Source: Atkinsonella hypoxylon
Taxonomy: Eukaryota; Ascomycota; Sordariomycetes; Hypocreales; Clavicipitaceae
NCBI GenBank assembly: GCA_000729835.1
Contig: JFHB01000019.1
Coordinates: 186,001-250,000 of the forward strand
Direction of reading: 5' to 3'
Length of the DNA stretch: 64,000 bases
This document shows, in pieces, positions 9,309 to 21,051 of the stretch. The notes under the pieces were generated by a model. The model was not told where the DNA came from and ran no database searches. It was given only the letters and a program-made list of their open reading frames with translations. A program made the position numbers and the translations under genes. Positions within the stretch are counted from its first letter, which is position 1. Each line of letters begins with the position of its first letter.

Positions 9309-11461
9309 TCACATCTTCTTCAACTCCTTCTCAGGAATGGTCTGCACGAATGCATAGCTGAGCCAGCGTAACCATGTCTTGTTCTTCTCATGCTTTCTCT
9401 TCCTCTTCTTCTTGCCCTTGTTGGCGTCGACGTCGTCACTTGTGGCCCCATCATACGACTTTGCAGCATGGTCAGCATGGTCAGCATGGTCGGTATCGTC
9501 AAAATCAGCTTCAGCAGCGCCATTCGCGCCGGTCTTGCTTCGCTGCCCCAGACGGTACGCCAAGTGCAGGTAATTTCTAACCGTCAGGTCCTTTAGCTTG
9601 AAAGGCTTGTCGTCGAATGTGCTATACTCGACTTCAAACTGGAACTTGCGTGGTCGAGCAGGGGAGTGCTTAGGTTTCTTGTCGCCATGCTTTCCGTCAT
9701 GCCATTTGGCTCCATGGGCGTCGTCTTCAAGATCAGGATGATCATTGTTGATGTGCGTGAGGTTGGCAAAGTATTGTGTATAGCCTAGTAAGGTGAACTG
9801 CTGTGGATAGTATGCAGGTCCAGGAAGCGAATTCTTGGGAGGTTCTGCTGGAATAATCAGGTTCGGGTCTTTTATGGGCTTTTCTCTTCCCTTTTTGCCC
9901 TTTCTCCCCTTTCCCTTCTTCTTCCCCTTCTTCCTCCCCTTCTTCTCTATTGCTATTGACCGTAGCTCCATGGAGTGATCGTTACCGCTGTCATCGCTGT
10001 GACTGACGTCTATCCCTGGCACATCATTCTCCAGATCGCTGGAGTCATCTTCCCACACTTTGGCGTCTTCGAGTCCCGTCATGTTGTACTCGTATACTCT
10101 CAGAGTTGGGAAGTAGTTGGGCACAACACTGGGGCTGACCAAGGCAAGCTGATATCGTTCTGCGTACACCCCTCCAATCTTGCTGAATTTGCCTTTGTTT
10201 TTCTTGCGCTGCTTCTCGGCGCTGACCGAGTCCCGATTCTCTTGCTCCAGTTCTTCAAGAAGCTTGATGGCCGAATCTGGCAGGTTTCCCCATAGGTCTC
10301 TCAACTCTTGGAGATAATTCTCCTTGCCTTGTGCCGAGAAATCGCTCTCATTGATTGACTGCCTCTGGACCTCGGCCTGCGCGGCGCCCATGCCCAGGTC
10401 AATCTGTTTCGTATCGCTTAGCAAGAAATGGTCGATGTTCATATGACCATAGAGTGAAGCCACCACGACATCTCGGTACTTTTGTAGCCACAATGTGTAG
10501 CGCTGCCAACAAGTCTCATCCCAATTCCGCTTGCTGTCGGTCCTCGCTGGTGGTACGTGTCCGATTAGGATGGCCTTGACGCCAGTCTGTCGCATAAGGT
10601 CGAGCTGGATACGAAGCCATTCCATGTGTTTGTAGCCCGGTTCTGATGGCTGCACGCACCCATCGACGGCTGCATTCCGATCAAAGAAAAACATGGTGTT
10701 GAGACTAAAAACTGTGAGTTTGCCTGGTATCACGTCGACGTGGAACCAGCCTCCGAATTCAAAGGAGTGACGTTGTTCTTCGGGAATAAATCGGCGCCAG
10801 ATGTCTGCATACGATGCAAACCAGCGATTTGGTCCTGGATACATGATGTTGTGCGGAAGAAAGTCATTGTTTCCAAACGTCGGTATGATTGGAACCTCAA
10901 GTTTGCCGCTAGGTGAGCTAAACGTCGTGACCATCTTCTTCGCGACCTCGCGATTGCTGTCGAGGACGGTTTTATCTGTTCGGGGGTGTTCTTCATCACT
11001 GTCGTGTCGAGCAGAATCCCCAGTCCATACCACGAAATCGATGGTATCCTTGACATTTTCCTCCACCCATTTCAGCGTTGCATCAACGAGAGAGAATGGG
11101 GAATCGCAATCCGTCTTCTCGGCTCCGAAAGTGCCCGCCATTCCCTTGCCCCGATGACAGGCAATGCCATCTTCGGTTGAGGTATGCGGTTTGTAGAATT
11201 CATCGGGATGAAAATCTGTCGTCACAGTGAGTCAACACAGCGGCTGGGGATAAAAACTGGTTCCTGAATGAGTAAAGAATAAAACGAACCTGTTATATGC
11301 AGGAAACGACCGTGTAACTTGCGCGACTGCAAGTCCTCATGTGTTTGTGAGCTGGCTTGCAGGGTCTGTTGCTGCGAGTCAACTAAAAGTGGTGTTGCGA
11401 TGACGCCATAGCTCAGGGCCAAAGCAACTGGAACCTGCAGCCAGGTTGCCAGTCGAGGCAT
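9309..11461 (-). CDS. PPN1: Vacuolar endopolyphosphatase
   Basis: Calcineurin-like metallophosphatase that in yeast cleaves inorganic polyphosphate chains internally in the vacuole. Exons 11461-11290 and 11215-9309 give 692 residues; the 74-nt intron interrupts the codon for the first metal-ligand Asp (HIT then D58-F-H60). Metallophosphatase motifs follow in order: D58xH60, GD at 123-124, GNND ending at D175, GH at 276-277 (GHVPP), and GHMNIDHF with H315. The N-terminus has a hydrophobic segment (PVALALSYGVIA) fitting the type II signal-anchor of the family. A Lys/Gly-rich basic stretch (GRKKGKKKGKGRKGKKG) and another near the C-terminus lie outside the catalytic fold. The ATG at 11461 is chosen because it starts directly before the anchor; upstream codons in the same frame are not needed. 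Confidence 0.95.
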
Positions 11462-12409
11462 CGCGATGAGACAGTCTCTTGTCGATTTGAGGTCGGCAGA
11501 GCTAGTACACAGGGGAATGTCCAACAAACAAAGGAAAAACACACACGAAAAAAAAAAAAAAAACTAAACCGAATGAAAATACGACTTGAATTTGAGCCAG
11601 CCTGGACAACAGCAATAGATGCGTCAGAAGTTGCGCGGTCGGGTGAAATGCGAGATGCAACAAATAGTTATACTATGGGGAAAAAAGTGGTCTGGTTGAT
11701 ACGTATTCATGAGCTAACCTCCAGCATCAGGACGGAGAGTCCTGAGGAGACAAGGAGGCGGAGGATAGAGGCAGGAAGGCTAACTGTTCAAAATTACTGG
11801 TAATGGACGATCTGATCTCCTGGTTCGACAAAAGTGAAATGGTGGCGCAAGCAGGGCTACGCCAAGGCGTTGAGCAGAAATTGGCTATTCTGGCCGGGTC
11901 ACTGGTCTGTAAAAAGGTTGGATGTCGAGATCTGACTAGCAGCTTCTGACGTAGTATCCGGAGTGTCGCATGGTACATTCTACAGCCAGGTGACAGAGTG
12001 ACAGAGTGACAGATTGAGTTGCCGGATATCAAAATGACTGCGTGCCACGCGCTGCGAGGCTGCGAGACGCACGTTCGGATACTGCAGCGGTGGGGGGGAG
12101 GGCCGGGATTGCTGGCGATCGTGGAACAGAATCCAAGTCAATCCGAGCAATAACAATGATAAAGAACGATGAAGTGCAGTGAAGTATGATGGAAAAGGAG
12201 CGAAATATGCATTGCGAGAACAAAGAGCAGGGAAGGAGATGTATCAAATCCCTTGATTGTTGAGTCCCAACACGCAGAGTGGTTGTCAACTCGATGTTGG
12301 CCAATTAGACGCTGAAGAATAAATAAATATATATATATATGTAATAACAGGTATCTATTACGGGCAAAACTCCTGTGTGTCTGTCTCAAGTCGCTCAAGA
12401 TCAATTACA

Positions 12410-13334
12410 ATGAATGTACAGGACACCTTGCGGGATAAACGCGAACGGGTCAAGTCCATAGAGTCTGAGACGTCATTACTGGCTACGTTAGTTCTTAGGG
12501 CAGGCACGTCCGATGGGCACTTGACTTGCTCAAGTTGGCAGAGCATGCAGCGGCAAGAAGGCTCAGCAGGCCCTAATACACCACCCCACGCCCCCTTGAG
12601 GTCCCGACTAAAAAGGTCACCCGGCGCCGGCCTCAGGCGCGTGCGCCCCTGTCACGTCCACCCAGCAGCACTCACTTATCACACCAAGCGCATCTGGCAG
12701 CGGGCAGGCCCGTCATCCTCGTCCATCAGCTGCAGATCAGCCAATCTTGCTCCGTCGCCCTCTCCACGTGCAGCAACGACTCGGCCTCACCTCCTCGCCG
12801 CCCATCTTCCGCCTTCATCTTCCCCATCCGCAGACGTGGTGCCAAAACGCAATGCAAAGGGCTTGCACGCGCCTTTTGCAGTTCCACTCGCCCCAATGAC
12901 GTATGAACTAAAAGACAACGTCCCACTTCGCGCCCCCGGAATACACCTTGATGGGCATCACAAAGCCAAGCGAGGTCGTCTGTCCTGCCCAGCACTACGA
13001 GAGAGCGGTGAGCTTTACTTTTACTGTCTTTTGCGGTGCTAGAATCCCACATCGTTAATGGCATCTAACCATGTGACGGCTGATTTACCGGAGGTTATTG
13101 CCAATAGACGTAAGAATGCTCGGTCCTTGGTCTCACGTCAGCAACACTATTTCTCCAGATGCCTTCATTTCTGCGGCAGACGTGCCTCCCTCTTTTTCAA
13201 GGGTCCCCCATCCAGATCAGCGCGTAGAATCTTCAATGCCCATGAAGCCATTCGTCTTTCGTGCATGGCATCCGTCATGTCACGACAGACAACAAAAGTT
13301 AGCACCAACACTCATCACCACGCAAGGGCAGTAA
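12410..13334 (+). CDS. Speculative two-exon hypothetical gene
   Basis: Not recognised. A frame from ATG 12410 runs open to a strong donor (GTGAGC at 13008). A matching acceptor (CCAATAG ending at 13107) restores phase 1 and a second open frame to TAA 13332-13334, giving 274 residues. The first exon encodes Pro/Ser/Arg-rich sequence of low confidence. The second encodes a more natural-looking stretch (DAFISAADVPPSFSRVPHP, then FVFRAWHPSC). A competing frame over 12912-13007 (EYTLMGITKPSEVVCPAQHY) also looks protein-like and uses the same donor. The model could be wrong in its start, frame, or entirely. Confidence 0.22.
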
Positions 13335-13607
13335 AAAGCCACTACCGTCCAAGCTAGACGACCAAAGCAAGAAGCTACGCCCAAGAATTACATCGAGCAA
13401 TTCTCCCAAAGAACCACATCAGGCGAAAGCCCAACCATGTCGCCACATTAACCATGGGAAGCCGTCACAGAAATGGAAAAAGCGTACGGCAACCCTCAAA
13501 CGAGTGGCCATGTCAGTCTAGCAGCGTTCTACATTCATCCCCGAGATCAGCATTTCTACAGGGAAAGGTATGCGTCGTTGACACGACGTGAGGACGCTGC
13601 TTGGTAG
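13335..13607 (+). pseudogene. Continuing open frame broken by one more stop
   Basis: After the TAA at 13332-13334 the same frame continues with natural-looking sequence, meets a second stop at 13449-13451, then reads PWEAVTEMEKAYGNPQTSGH and FYIHPRDQHFYRERYASL to TAG 13605-13607. Two isolated stops in an otherwise coherent 170-codon frame suggest a decaying gene or unmodelled introns. This is a weak call made by eye. Confidence 0.15.
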
Positions 13608-14129
13608 GGACAAAGCGAGTGCGAAATCTGGTGCGGGTTGGGATTTTGTGAGTAGTCCTGTAGATGAGTCAGCTATGGGTCTTGCAGCCCTAGGTGCTCC
13701 GCCTGCGCGGGCAGTCCTTTCGTATTGATTGTTATACCGATAGGACAGAAATGCAAAAAGATGAATTTAAAGCGTGAATTGTTTAGTAGTTCTACGTTGG
13801 TATGGTTGTGAATTACCAGGCAGAAACACATCATGGTATAAGACGATTGATCGCAACAGGCCACTAGAACTATCCATCTTCTAGACATATAATATATTGT
13901 CTCGTACTCCCCTTTCGAAACACAAGCCAAACCACCCATCCGCTGAATGCAAAGCCAATTCATCCAATGGTATCTTTTACAATTGACATATTCCTCCCCA
14001 GTCACATATAAATAGCATTTCAAACTAAATCTCTCGTAAACACAAAATACCGCCTTGGAACGAGTAATGCACAAGTGCCCCAGTCTATTGTTCTTTTACA
14101 GCCGGTTGATTTCCCCCAACTGACAAAGC

Positions 14130-15464
14130 TCAGTTACCCTTGTAGTAGCGCGAGGGCACAAAAGGCATCTTGGTCACAACGCCCTTCCTCTTGCGTCCGC
14201 GAACCATAATGTCCGCCTCTGTGCCGGCCCTGTGCAGCCCGTCTTGAACGTAGCCCATGGCAATGTTCTTGCCTAGCGTGGGACTGGGGATTCCGCTTGT
14301 GATCTTGCCGATGCTCTGGCCGTCCCTCTGGACGTCAGCGCCCTCACGGGCAGGGGCGCCCTCGACGACAAAGCCGACGCGACGGCGCTCAACGCCCGCG
14401 CCGCCTTTGCTCTTGGGCGTCAGTTGGGGGATGATGACCTCGGCGCCGTGGAAGCCCCCCTTCTCGCGGCGGTCCTTGGGGATGACCCAGGCAAGACCTG
14501 CTTCAACGGGCGTGGTCGTGTCGTCCAGGTCGTGCCCGTACAGGCACATGCCGGCTTCCAGACGAAGCGAGTCGCGGGCTCCCAGACCTGCGAGCTGCAA
14601 GCGCTCAGGCCCAGCAATCTCCAGGAGCGACTCGACCGCAGGGGCGGTCGTCTCCAGAGCAGGATACAGCTTGCCGTTGAAGGAGATCTCGAAGCCATCC
14701 TCGCCGGTGTAGCCGCCACGGCTGATCAGAACAGGGTGCGACTTGCTGCCGTCGGCAAGCTTGAGATGAGCGTAGACGGCATGGCCAAAGTAGAGCTCGT
14801 CCAAGTTGATCTCGCTGGCGAGCGCCTCCTTGAGAATCTCAGCGGCCTGCGGACCCTGCAGGGCTACCAGGCCGGAGCCGTCCAGCTTGGTCCACTCGAC
14901 GCCGGCGCCAAACCTGCCCAGCTCCTCGTCAAAGTACTTGCAGTCCTTCTCTAAGCAAGCACCATTGGTGACGACGTAGAACTCGTCCTTGGCGACGCGG
15001 GTGATGACCGAGTCGTCCACGATGCCACCGGTTCCAGGCCACAAGAAGGTCGTCAGCTTGCTCTGCATGATACCCTGATTGCTCCAGCCAGAAGGAGTGA
15101 GCTTCTCCAGGAACACAGCAGCGTTGGGCCCCTTCAAGATGTGCTGGACCATGTGACTGACGTCAAAGAGCGACGCGTGGTTCCGAGTAAAGTGGTGGGA
15201 ATCGGCGAGCGAGGCGTTGGAGTACTGGACGGGCATGCTATAGCCGGCAAAGGGTACCATCTTTGCTCGCTTGGCGAGGTGCAAGTCGTATAAAGGCGTC
15301 CTCTTGAGGTTCGAGGTGGCGGCATTGGACGCACGTCGGATGCCACCGCGATGCTGGGGTATCTTGAGAGCGCGCATTGCCGCGGCAGAAGCATTCAAGT
15401 GCTTCTGTGTGAGCGTGGCCTGAACCCGGGGGGCAGCCCGTACGGCGTTTCCGAATCCCTTCAT
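14130..15464 (-). CDS. GCV1: Aminomethyltransferase, glycine cleavage system T protein, mitochondrial
   Basis: The T protein takes the aminomethyl group from the lipoylated H protein, releases ammonia and passes the one-carbon unit to tetrahydrofolate in the mitochondrial matrix. A single exon encodes 444 residues. The first 50 or so residues are rich in Arg, Ala and Ser with almost no acidic residues, a mitochondrial presequence. Family motifs are clear: KRTPLYDLHLAKRAKMVPFA, then SLFDVSHM, GGIVDDSVIT, and near the middle GMCLYGHDLDDTTTPVEAGL. The C-terminal barrel has the usual GKITSGIPSPTLGKNIAMGY. Length matches eukaryotic T proteins. The ATG at 15464 is the one that gives a full presequence. 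Strong C/G-ending codon bias indicates good expression. Confidence 0.97.
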   Translation of the reverse strand: MKGFGNAVRAAPRVQATLTQKHLNASAAAMRALKIPQHRGGIRRASNAATSNLKRTPLYDLHLAKRAKMVPFAGYSMPVQYSNASLADSHHFTRNHASLFDVSHMVQHILKGPNAAVFLEKLTPSGWSNQGIMQSKLTTFLWPGTGGIVDDSVITRVAKDEFYVVTNGACLEKDCKYFDEELGRFGAGVEWTKLDGSGLVALQGPQAAEILKEALASEINLDELYFGHAVYAHLKLADGSKSHPVLISRGGYTGEDGFEISFNGKLYPALETTAPAVESLLEIAGPERLQLAGLGARDSLRLEAGMCLYGHDLDDTTTPVEAGLAWVIPKDRREKGGFHGAEVIIPQLTPKSKGGAGVERRRVGFVVEGAPAREGADVQRDGQSIGKITSGIPSPTLGKNIAMGYVQDGLHRAGTEADIMVRGRKRKGVVTKMPFVPSRYYKGN

Positions 15465-16044
15465 GATGAGCTCAATTGACGGTGACTATGAGGTAAAACG
15501 CAATTGACATGGTAGAGCGCGTTGAATCAGTAAAGGAAGAGGGCGAAGAGGAAGCAAGGATCAGGAGGGACAGAAGGGACAGGAGGGACAGGAAACAAGA
15601 CGGCGATAGCAGAGGAGTAGTATGTCCCATGCATGTGCTTGTGTCCGAGGTGCACGACGAGTGGGCAACGAAGTCAAACTGATGACAGATAAAAAAATAC
15701 ACAGGATCTGTGGTGGAGCTCGGGTAGCCACGGACAGGCCCCCTCCGATATCGAAGCTCACTGTGAGAGGTCAGTACGCCGTACGGAGACATCTTAGTCT
15801 GCTTCGTCCAGTCGGCACCTCGCGGAATGCAAGTCGTCATAAAGCCCCTCACGGTTGATTCATAAAGGAACTCGACATCATGGCCGGACAAAAACACCTC
15901 ATGCGTCAGTCGGATTCTAGGTGCTGATTACATACAAATGAAGGGCGTCTACTAATAAACAACTTGAACGTCTGGCATACGGCATGTGCCTTGCCAATTG
16001 AATACAACCTCAATGCCAAACCTATACCCGAGCATGCCAGCCGC
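15465..16044. other. Intergenic between GCV1 and VMA13
   Basis: Holds the GCV1 upstream region and the VMA13 3' end. An AG/GGA-rich stretch at 15530-15600 reads as pyrimidine-rich on the GCV1 strand, as expected of a fungal promoter or leader. No further gene is supported. Confidence 0.55.
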
Positions 16045-17695
16045 CTACTTCTGCTCAAAGCTGTACTTGAGCCAACCGCCAAGCGCCCGCAGGCTCTCCC
16101 ACCTCACATTCTCATCATCGCTCTGCATTAGCTCCATGACTCTACTCTTCAACCCGGCTTTCTCCAGCTGATATCGCTTCTCCGGGACCTCCTTCACGAG
16201 ACATCCGATGTCATTGCAGGCAATGGCAAGGACCTGTTTATCATTATCCCAAGGCTTTTGCATGATTTCTGCCAATTTGCGAGGAATCTCCCCATTCTCG
16301 TAGTCGAGGATCTTTCGAGCGTTCTCAGCCCAGAACACTTGGCTACGGTGAGGTGGCGACCACCGTAGATGGCCCGAGTTGACCTCGGCGATGTATTCGT
16401 CAAAGGTTGTCTTGGTTTTTGTGTACTCCTCAAGCAATTCCTTGAGGCTTTGCAAATCCTCTAGCAGATCGGGATCCGTCATGTGGCGGCTCGTCAGGTT
16501 CTCCAAGTGTGCTGGCAATCGAGCAAGGACCGCAGTTGGAAGCAGCGAGGTTTGATTCTTGACAAGCAGATTATACAGCGTAGACAAGATGAGTCTTGTG
16601 GTCTTCTCTTTTTGTGATAATCGCAAGAGATGGGTGTAAAGTAGAATGATATCATACTCGCTGTTTATTCACTCGTCAGCAAAGCTGCATCTTTCGCGGT
16701 AAGATTATGTGGTTCTGTGGCAGACTTACTCGTTCAGGTCCTCGCCCACGTCTTCAGCTTCAAAGCTCAGCTGCCAAATTACCAGCAGAACATGGTAGAG
16801 AAGTTGCAGACCAACGCCGCCGCCAAGAGATCCCTCGAAGCCGTTGTTGCGGACATTCACATTTCCACTCCACAGACTGGCCGCCGAATTCGTGCCGCTC
16901 CCTATGCCAGCAGCAGTGTGCAGAATCTTCACCAGAGGCTGGACCGTCTCACTTCTCTGATTCCAGAACTTCTGCCGCGAACCGCGACCGAATAGAAGGG
17001 CAGAATACTGCTGCACGGCGATGTCCTGTAGACCCGCGTCTGTGCTCTTGGCCAGGCCAGAAAGATAAGCAAACATTACGGGCAAAGCCTGATCAGTAGC
17101 TTCCGACTCATCGCGGGCCAGCGACACCAGGGTCGTCAGGGCATTCGATGTGAGCAGGGGAATAGGGTCCTCGGTCGTGTTGGAACGCAGTAACGGCAGG
17201 AAATGCTTGTACGGGTCGCTGTCTTTGAAGAGAGCTTTCGCAAAGGAAGGCACAGCTGTGAAGAAAAGACAGTATTGTCAGCTCGCCAGTTGACCACACT
17301 ATCGTGACGAAAAGTTGATTTATGTTCGGTATAAGCCAAAGCTTTGTTGACGAGCAAGCGTGCCCGACGAATCAAAAATTCGCTGACTGACACATACCAT
17401 CAAGAAGGTCTGCCAAAAGGACAACGATATACTGCACTACATTGGCATGCTTGCCTGCGGTTTCCAGAACGCTGGTCTTGCCAGAACCGCCAACAAATAG
17501 CACTCGGTATCCGTCGATGTCACCGCCAACGATATCCTTGCGCTGCTCCGGTTTTTTTGCTTTGTCTACAGCACGAATCTTGGCATATTGCTCTTCGGTC
17601 AGCGTGCCAGCTCTGACAGCGCCGTCCCAGGGAATTGGCCGCTGCCGGATGTTGCTCTGAAGAGAAGCTAGGTATGTGGGTGGATCGAGCGACAT
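16045..17695 (-). CDS. VMA13: V-type proton ATPase subunit H
   Basis: Regulatory subunit of the V1 sector on the cytosolic face of vacuoles; it couples V1 to V0 and silences free V1. Exons 17695-17398, 17255-16730 and 16660-16045 give 479 residues, almost the same as yeast Vma13. The N-terminal HEAT/armadillo-like part includes NIRQRPIPWDGAVRAG and LTEEQYAKIRAVDKAKKPEQ. The C-terminal domain has SQVFWAENARKILDYENGEI and ends VRWESLRALGGWLKYSFEQK, both diagnostic. Intron 1 (142 nt) is phase 1 and intron 2 (69 nt) phase 2; the intron 2 acceptor AAACAG yields DEYDIILLY, matching the family. The reading frame extends upstream of ATG 17695, but that part (His-rich, Arg-rich) is unlike the family and is taken as leader. 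Confidence 0.95.
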
Positions 17696-18863
17696 GATGG
17701 CGACGGCAACGTCGTCGTCGTTGGTCGTCGCGTCGTGGTGACAACTATCGTCGGGTGGAGGTAGAGATGAGCTAGGCCAGACTTGGATGCGAGGCGCTGA
17801 AAGCGCGGGTAAACAGCTAAACGGTTGTGGACTGAATGAACATGGAGCTACGGGCCGTTGGACGAGATGAGGTCGTTGATGATGATGATGCTGCGTCTGG
17901 AAGCGATAGAGCAGGCAGAACGTCATAGGTCCCCAGACCCGCCGTCTCCAGCTAGCAGCTCTCAGTAGCTGGCTGCCCATCCCCCCCTTTCATTCATTAT
18001 TTTTACGGGCCGATCCACAGCAGCGGCAAGGACAAATGATTACCCGCTCTTCTTGCTAGCCCAGCGGAAAGCGGCCAATTTCTCTGCCAGCCACATATGC
18101 ACCCCCACCAGTGGATCGAACTAATCCTTTTTTTCCCCTTTTCATCAGTGTTAGTCTTAATCATCTGGAGCAGCTGCAACCGGACCGTTGCGGCTGGGTG
18201 TTGATGAGCTAGCAAGGCGCCTGGGGTCTCCTCGCCGCCCAAATCAAAGGCAGAGGGCATTTACAGTTATAATGCACGGAGGGTCCGTACACACCCTGAA
18301 GTCGCAATACAAATCGAACAATCGAACCCCCGTGGGAAACCCTGCTTTTTTTTTTTTTTTTTTTTCCCTCAATTAACCATTACTTGTAGTGCCGGGATAT
18401 ACGGAATATGGCCGGCCAAGCTGACGGGCATCTCAGTGTCGCGATGTGATGTTTGAAATGGAGGGGCTGGGCCAACGTCTAAGTGGGAGGTTGGGATCTG
18501 AGATGGGCAGCTTGTGCAGCCCTCTTAAAGCTCCATGACGCATGGCGCGCGAAGCGCTTTCTTTTCTTTTCTCTTCTCTTGCGCATCGTCGTTCTCATCC
18601 TGCCTCACAGTTTTGTTTATACTTTGGGCGTCTAGTCTTGGCTCTCCCTAGCCAGCTCGCCAGCTCACTCACCGTTGTCGGTTTTTTTTTTTTTTTGGTG
18701 TTGACTCCCTCCGTCTCACCGGCTTCCCGCAACCGCATTCCAGACAGCACCCTATTTCGGGAACGGCTTCCTTTTCCTTTGGCCCTCTTCCTTCTGGCCG
18801 CAAGACACAAGACATTGGCGCCGTCTCTTCTTGCCCAGCCGACCAGAGCCCCCGACCATAGCC
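17696..18863. promoter_or_regulatory. Bidirectional promoter region, VMA13 / membrane-protein gene
   Basis: The two flanking genes diverge from here. The right 330 bases are pyrimidine-rich with T-runs (18343-18366, 18681-18697), typical for a fungal promoter and leader. A 300-codon frame at 18542-19444 overlaps the next gene in another phase and is a shadow. Confidence 0.5.
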
Positions 18864-20169
18864 ATGCGACACCACCACCACCACATTCCCATTCCAAGCT
18901 CGCCCTCATTACCGCAGCCGTGGCCGTGGGCGATGCGCTGGCTGGCCTGGGTTGGCGCAACGGCCGCACTGGTCGGCGCCACGCCCTATCCCAAGGACGA
19001 CCTTCACGACCTTGGCTACTCGTTCCTCATGCCGCGCAACTGCGTGTCCTACTGCGGTGCCGACAATCAATACTGCTGCGAGGCCAACCAGGTGTGCACG
19101 ACGGTCCAGGGCAATGTAGCCACCTGCGTGGCCGGCGGCTACGTCCCGGCCTACACGACCACCTGGACGGTGACTTACACGAGCACCATCATGACCCATT
19201 GGATTCCTGCTCCCACGCCAAGGCCCGGCGTCAACTGCGTTCCCCAAGCTCCCGAGCAGGAAGCCTGCGGTCCCATCTGCTGCGCAGGCTGGCAACAGTG
19301 CGCATTCACCACCAATGGCGGCCAATGTACGCCTCGACCAGGCTATCCCGAGCCGAGCCCCGTCGTCATCACGTCCAACGGCCAGGTGACAACACGATAC
19401 TCTGCGCCCTTCCGCGTCACGGGCACCACCGTCGTCGTCGATAGTGGTGCTCCCCCAACCCAAGTCAACACCGCCAGTCCAACCCCCACTGGCGATGGAA
19501 ACACGATTGGGGCCGACGGCAGCAACATGGGCGGTACGGGTCGCGGCCTCAGCTCCGGCGCCATCGCAGGCATCGTCATCGGCACCCTCGCTGGAGTGGC
19601 CCTCCTCATGCTTCTCTGCTTCTGCTGCATCGCCCGCGGTATCTGGAACAACCTGTTCGGCAGGAAGAAGGAGGGCGAAAAGATCATCGTCGAGGAAGAG
19701 CGCTACTCTCGTCATGGCAGCCGCGTTCCCTCCGCACACTCTCGACGGGATCGTCACTCAGGTTGGTGGGGTGGCCGCCCGGCCTCCGCCAGCCATCGCC
19801 GCGACAAGAAATCAGATGGGAAGTGGTGGTTAGGCATTGCAAGTGGTGCTGCTGCCCTTCTTGCCTTGCTCAATCTCAAGAAGGACAAGAAGCCTGCTCG
19901 CAAGCCTGCCAGGTCATCCCGCTACAGCGACTCATACTACACCTATTCTGATGCTACCTATACGAACAGTAAGTTTTTTTTAGCTTAAAACGGTGATTCC
20001 ACGAGACATCATACACTAACCGATATGTTCTTTCCCATCAATAGCCAGCTCAAGCTCAGGAGGCCGAACCCATCGTACTGGCCGAACGGCCCATAGCCAC
20101 CGCTCAAGAGACAGAGACTCCCGCGGCGGAGGGTCTTACTATTCTCGTGCCCCTTCGCGCCGCCCATAG
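18864..20169 (+). CDS. Cysteine-rich single-pass cell-surface membrane protein, sensor-like
   Basis: Function not established. Exons 18864-19968 and 20045-20169 join in phase 1 to give 409 residues. Order along the chain: His/Pro-rich start, hydrophobic signal sequence (WLAWVGATAALVGA, about residues 26-39), then a Cys-rich ectodomain (NCVSYCGADNQYCCEANQVC and CGPICCAGWQQC). A Ser/Thr/Pro-rich stalk, one transmembrane helix (GAIAGIVIGTLAGVALLMLL) with a following CFCC, and a basic cytoplasmic tail rich in Ser, Tyr and Arg complete it. This is the layout of fungal WSC/MID2-like wall sensors and of related uncharacterised proteins, but no WSC domain is evident. The second ATG at 18933 places the signal sequence directly at the N-terminus and may be the real start. 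The short last exon only adds Arg/Ser/Gly-rich tail. Confidence 0.82.
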
Positions 20170-21051
20170 AGTGGCTGCTGTTCGACTTGAGACGACCGTA
20201 CATACACACTTCTCACGAGCCACTCTCTACAGTGCATATCGTCTCTGCAACGGCATGAGTTGGCACTTCTTGTTGCACATAAGCAAGCACTTTACTTTCT
20301 TCTGCATATGACGCGCATTTTGCTTGCTTCATATCATTTGGCTTTGGCGTTGCGATAGTATGACAATTCGGCTATATGGCTGGCCCCTCTCCCCACCCCC
20401 CCCCCCTTTTTTTTTTTCTTTTTTGAAATTTGATTTTTAGTTCATGGGTCATCACCCCTGCATTTCTGTGTTTTTTTGAGGGAAAAAAAAAAAAAAGAAA
20501 GAAAAATTACGGGGGCCCCTTGAGTCAAGAGGATACAAAAGCATGAGAATCCGAAAGATTGCACTAGCCTTGATAGCTTTTGATTTGAGCTCGACATGGA
20601 CTGGGCCGGTGAGAAGCTGCGAGAGTCAATGGATATGACGACGCCTGGTTAAATTTAGTACTACAACGATGATAGACGATGCACATATGAGATCGTGGCG
20701 GATAACGCTGCATGTAATACGAAATACGAACAGTACATACACCATTCACATGATTGATTCCTAATGCACCCATGTGAGAGATGTCATGCCCAAATAGGAG
20801 TCGTGCAGGGTTTTAGGTCTATCATCGCCGTGTTTCGTAGTTTGGCTGAATTTGGAATCAACGTCGAAAGGGTGGGGGACTTTAGCACTACTCATCTTGA
20901 GCTCCAGAGACAAGACATTTAAATCGTTGCTTTTTGATCGGTTTCTTTTGTAGCCCTTTTGCTACGTGACATGCAAATGGTTTAACCGTCGCCACTCCAA
21001 AGACCCAGAAACGCAAAAGAAACAATAAAACCCGGGTTCCCCCAAACCATC
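20170..21051. other. Convergent 3' intergenic region
   Basis: Lies between the 3' ends of the membrane-protein gene and RPL9. It has a C-run joined to a T-run at 20394-20424 and an A-run at 20483-20505, but no supported gene. Confidence 0.6.

Larger units (their letters stand above)
11462..14129. other. Mostly gene-free region between PPN1 and GCV1
   Basis: An A-run at 11549-11565 and a short TA microsatellite at 12330-12340 are visible. The only gene-like signal is the two-exon candidate at 12410-13334 and a broken frame behind it, listed separately. The part 13610-14129 has only short ORFs and probably includes the 3' untranslated region of GCV1. Confidence 0.5.

Noticed and set aside
17696..17980. 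N-terminal extension of VMA13 upstream of ATG 17695
   Set aside because: The frame is open but the His/Arg-rich sequence is unlike the family, and the chosen start gives the standard length of 479 residues.
18909..19757. 282-codon minus-strand ORF opposite the membrane-protein gene
   Set aside because: It is a mirror frame produced by GC-rich third positions of the real gene; Ala/Gly/Asp-rich with no motif.
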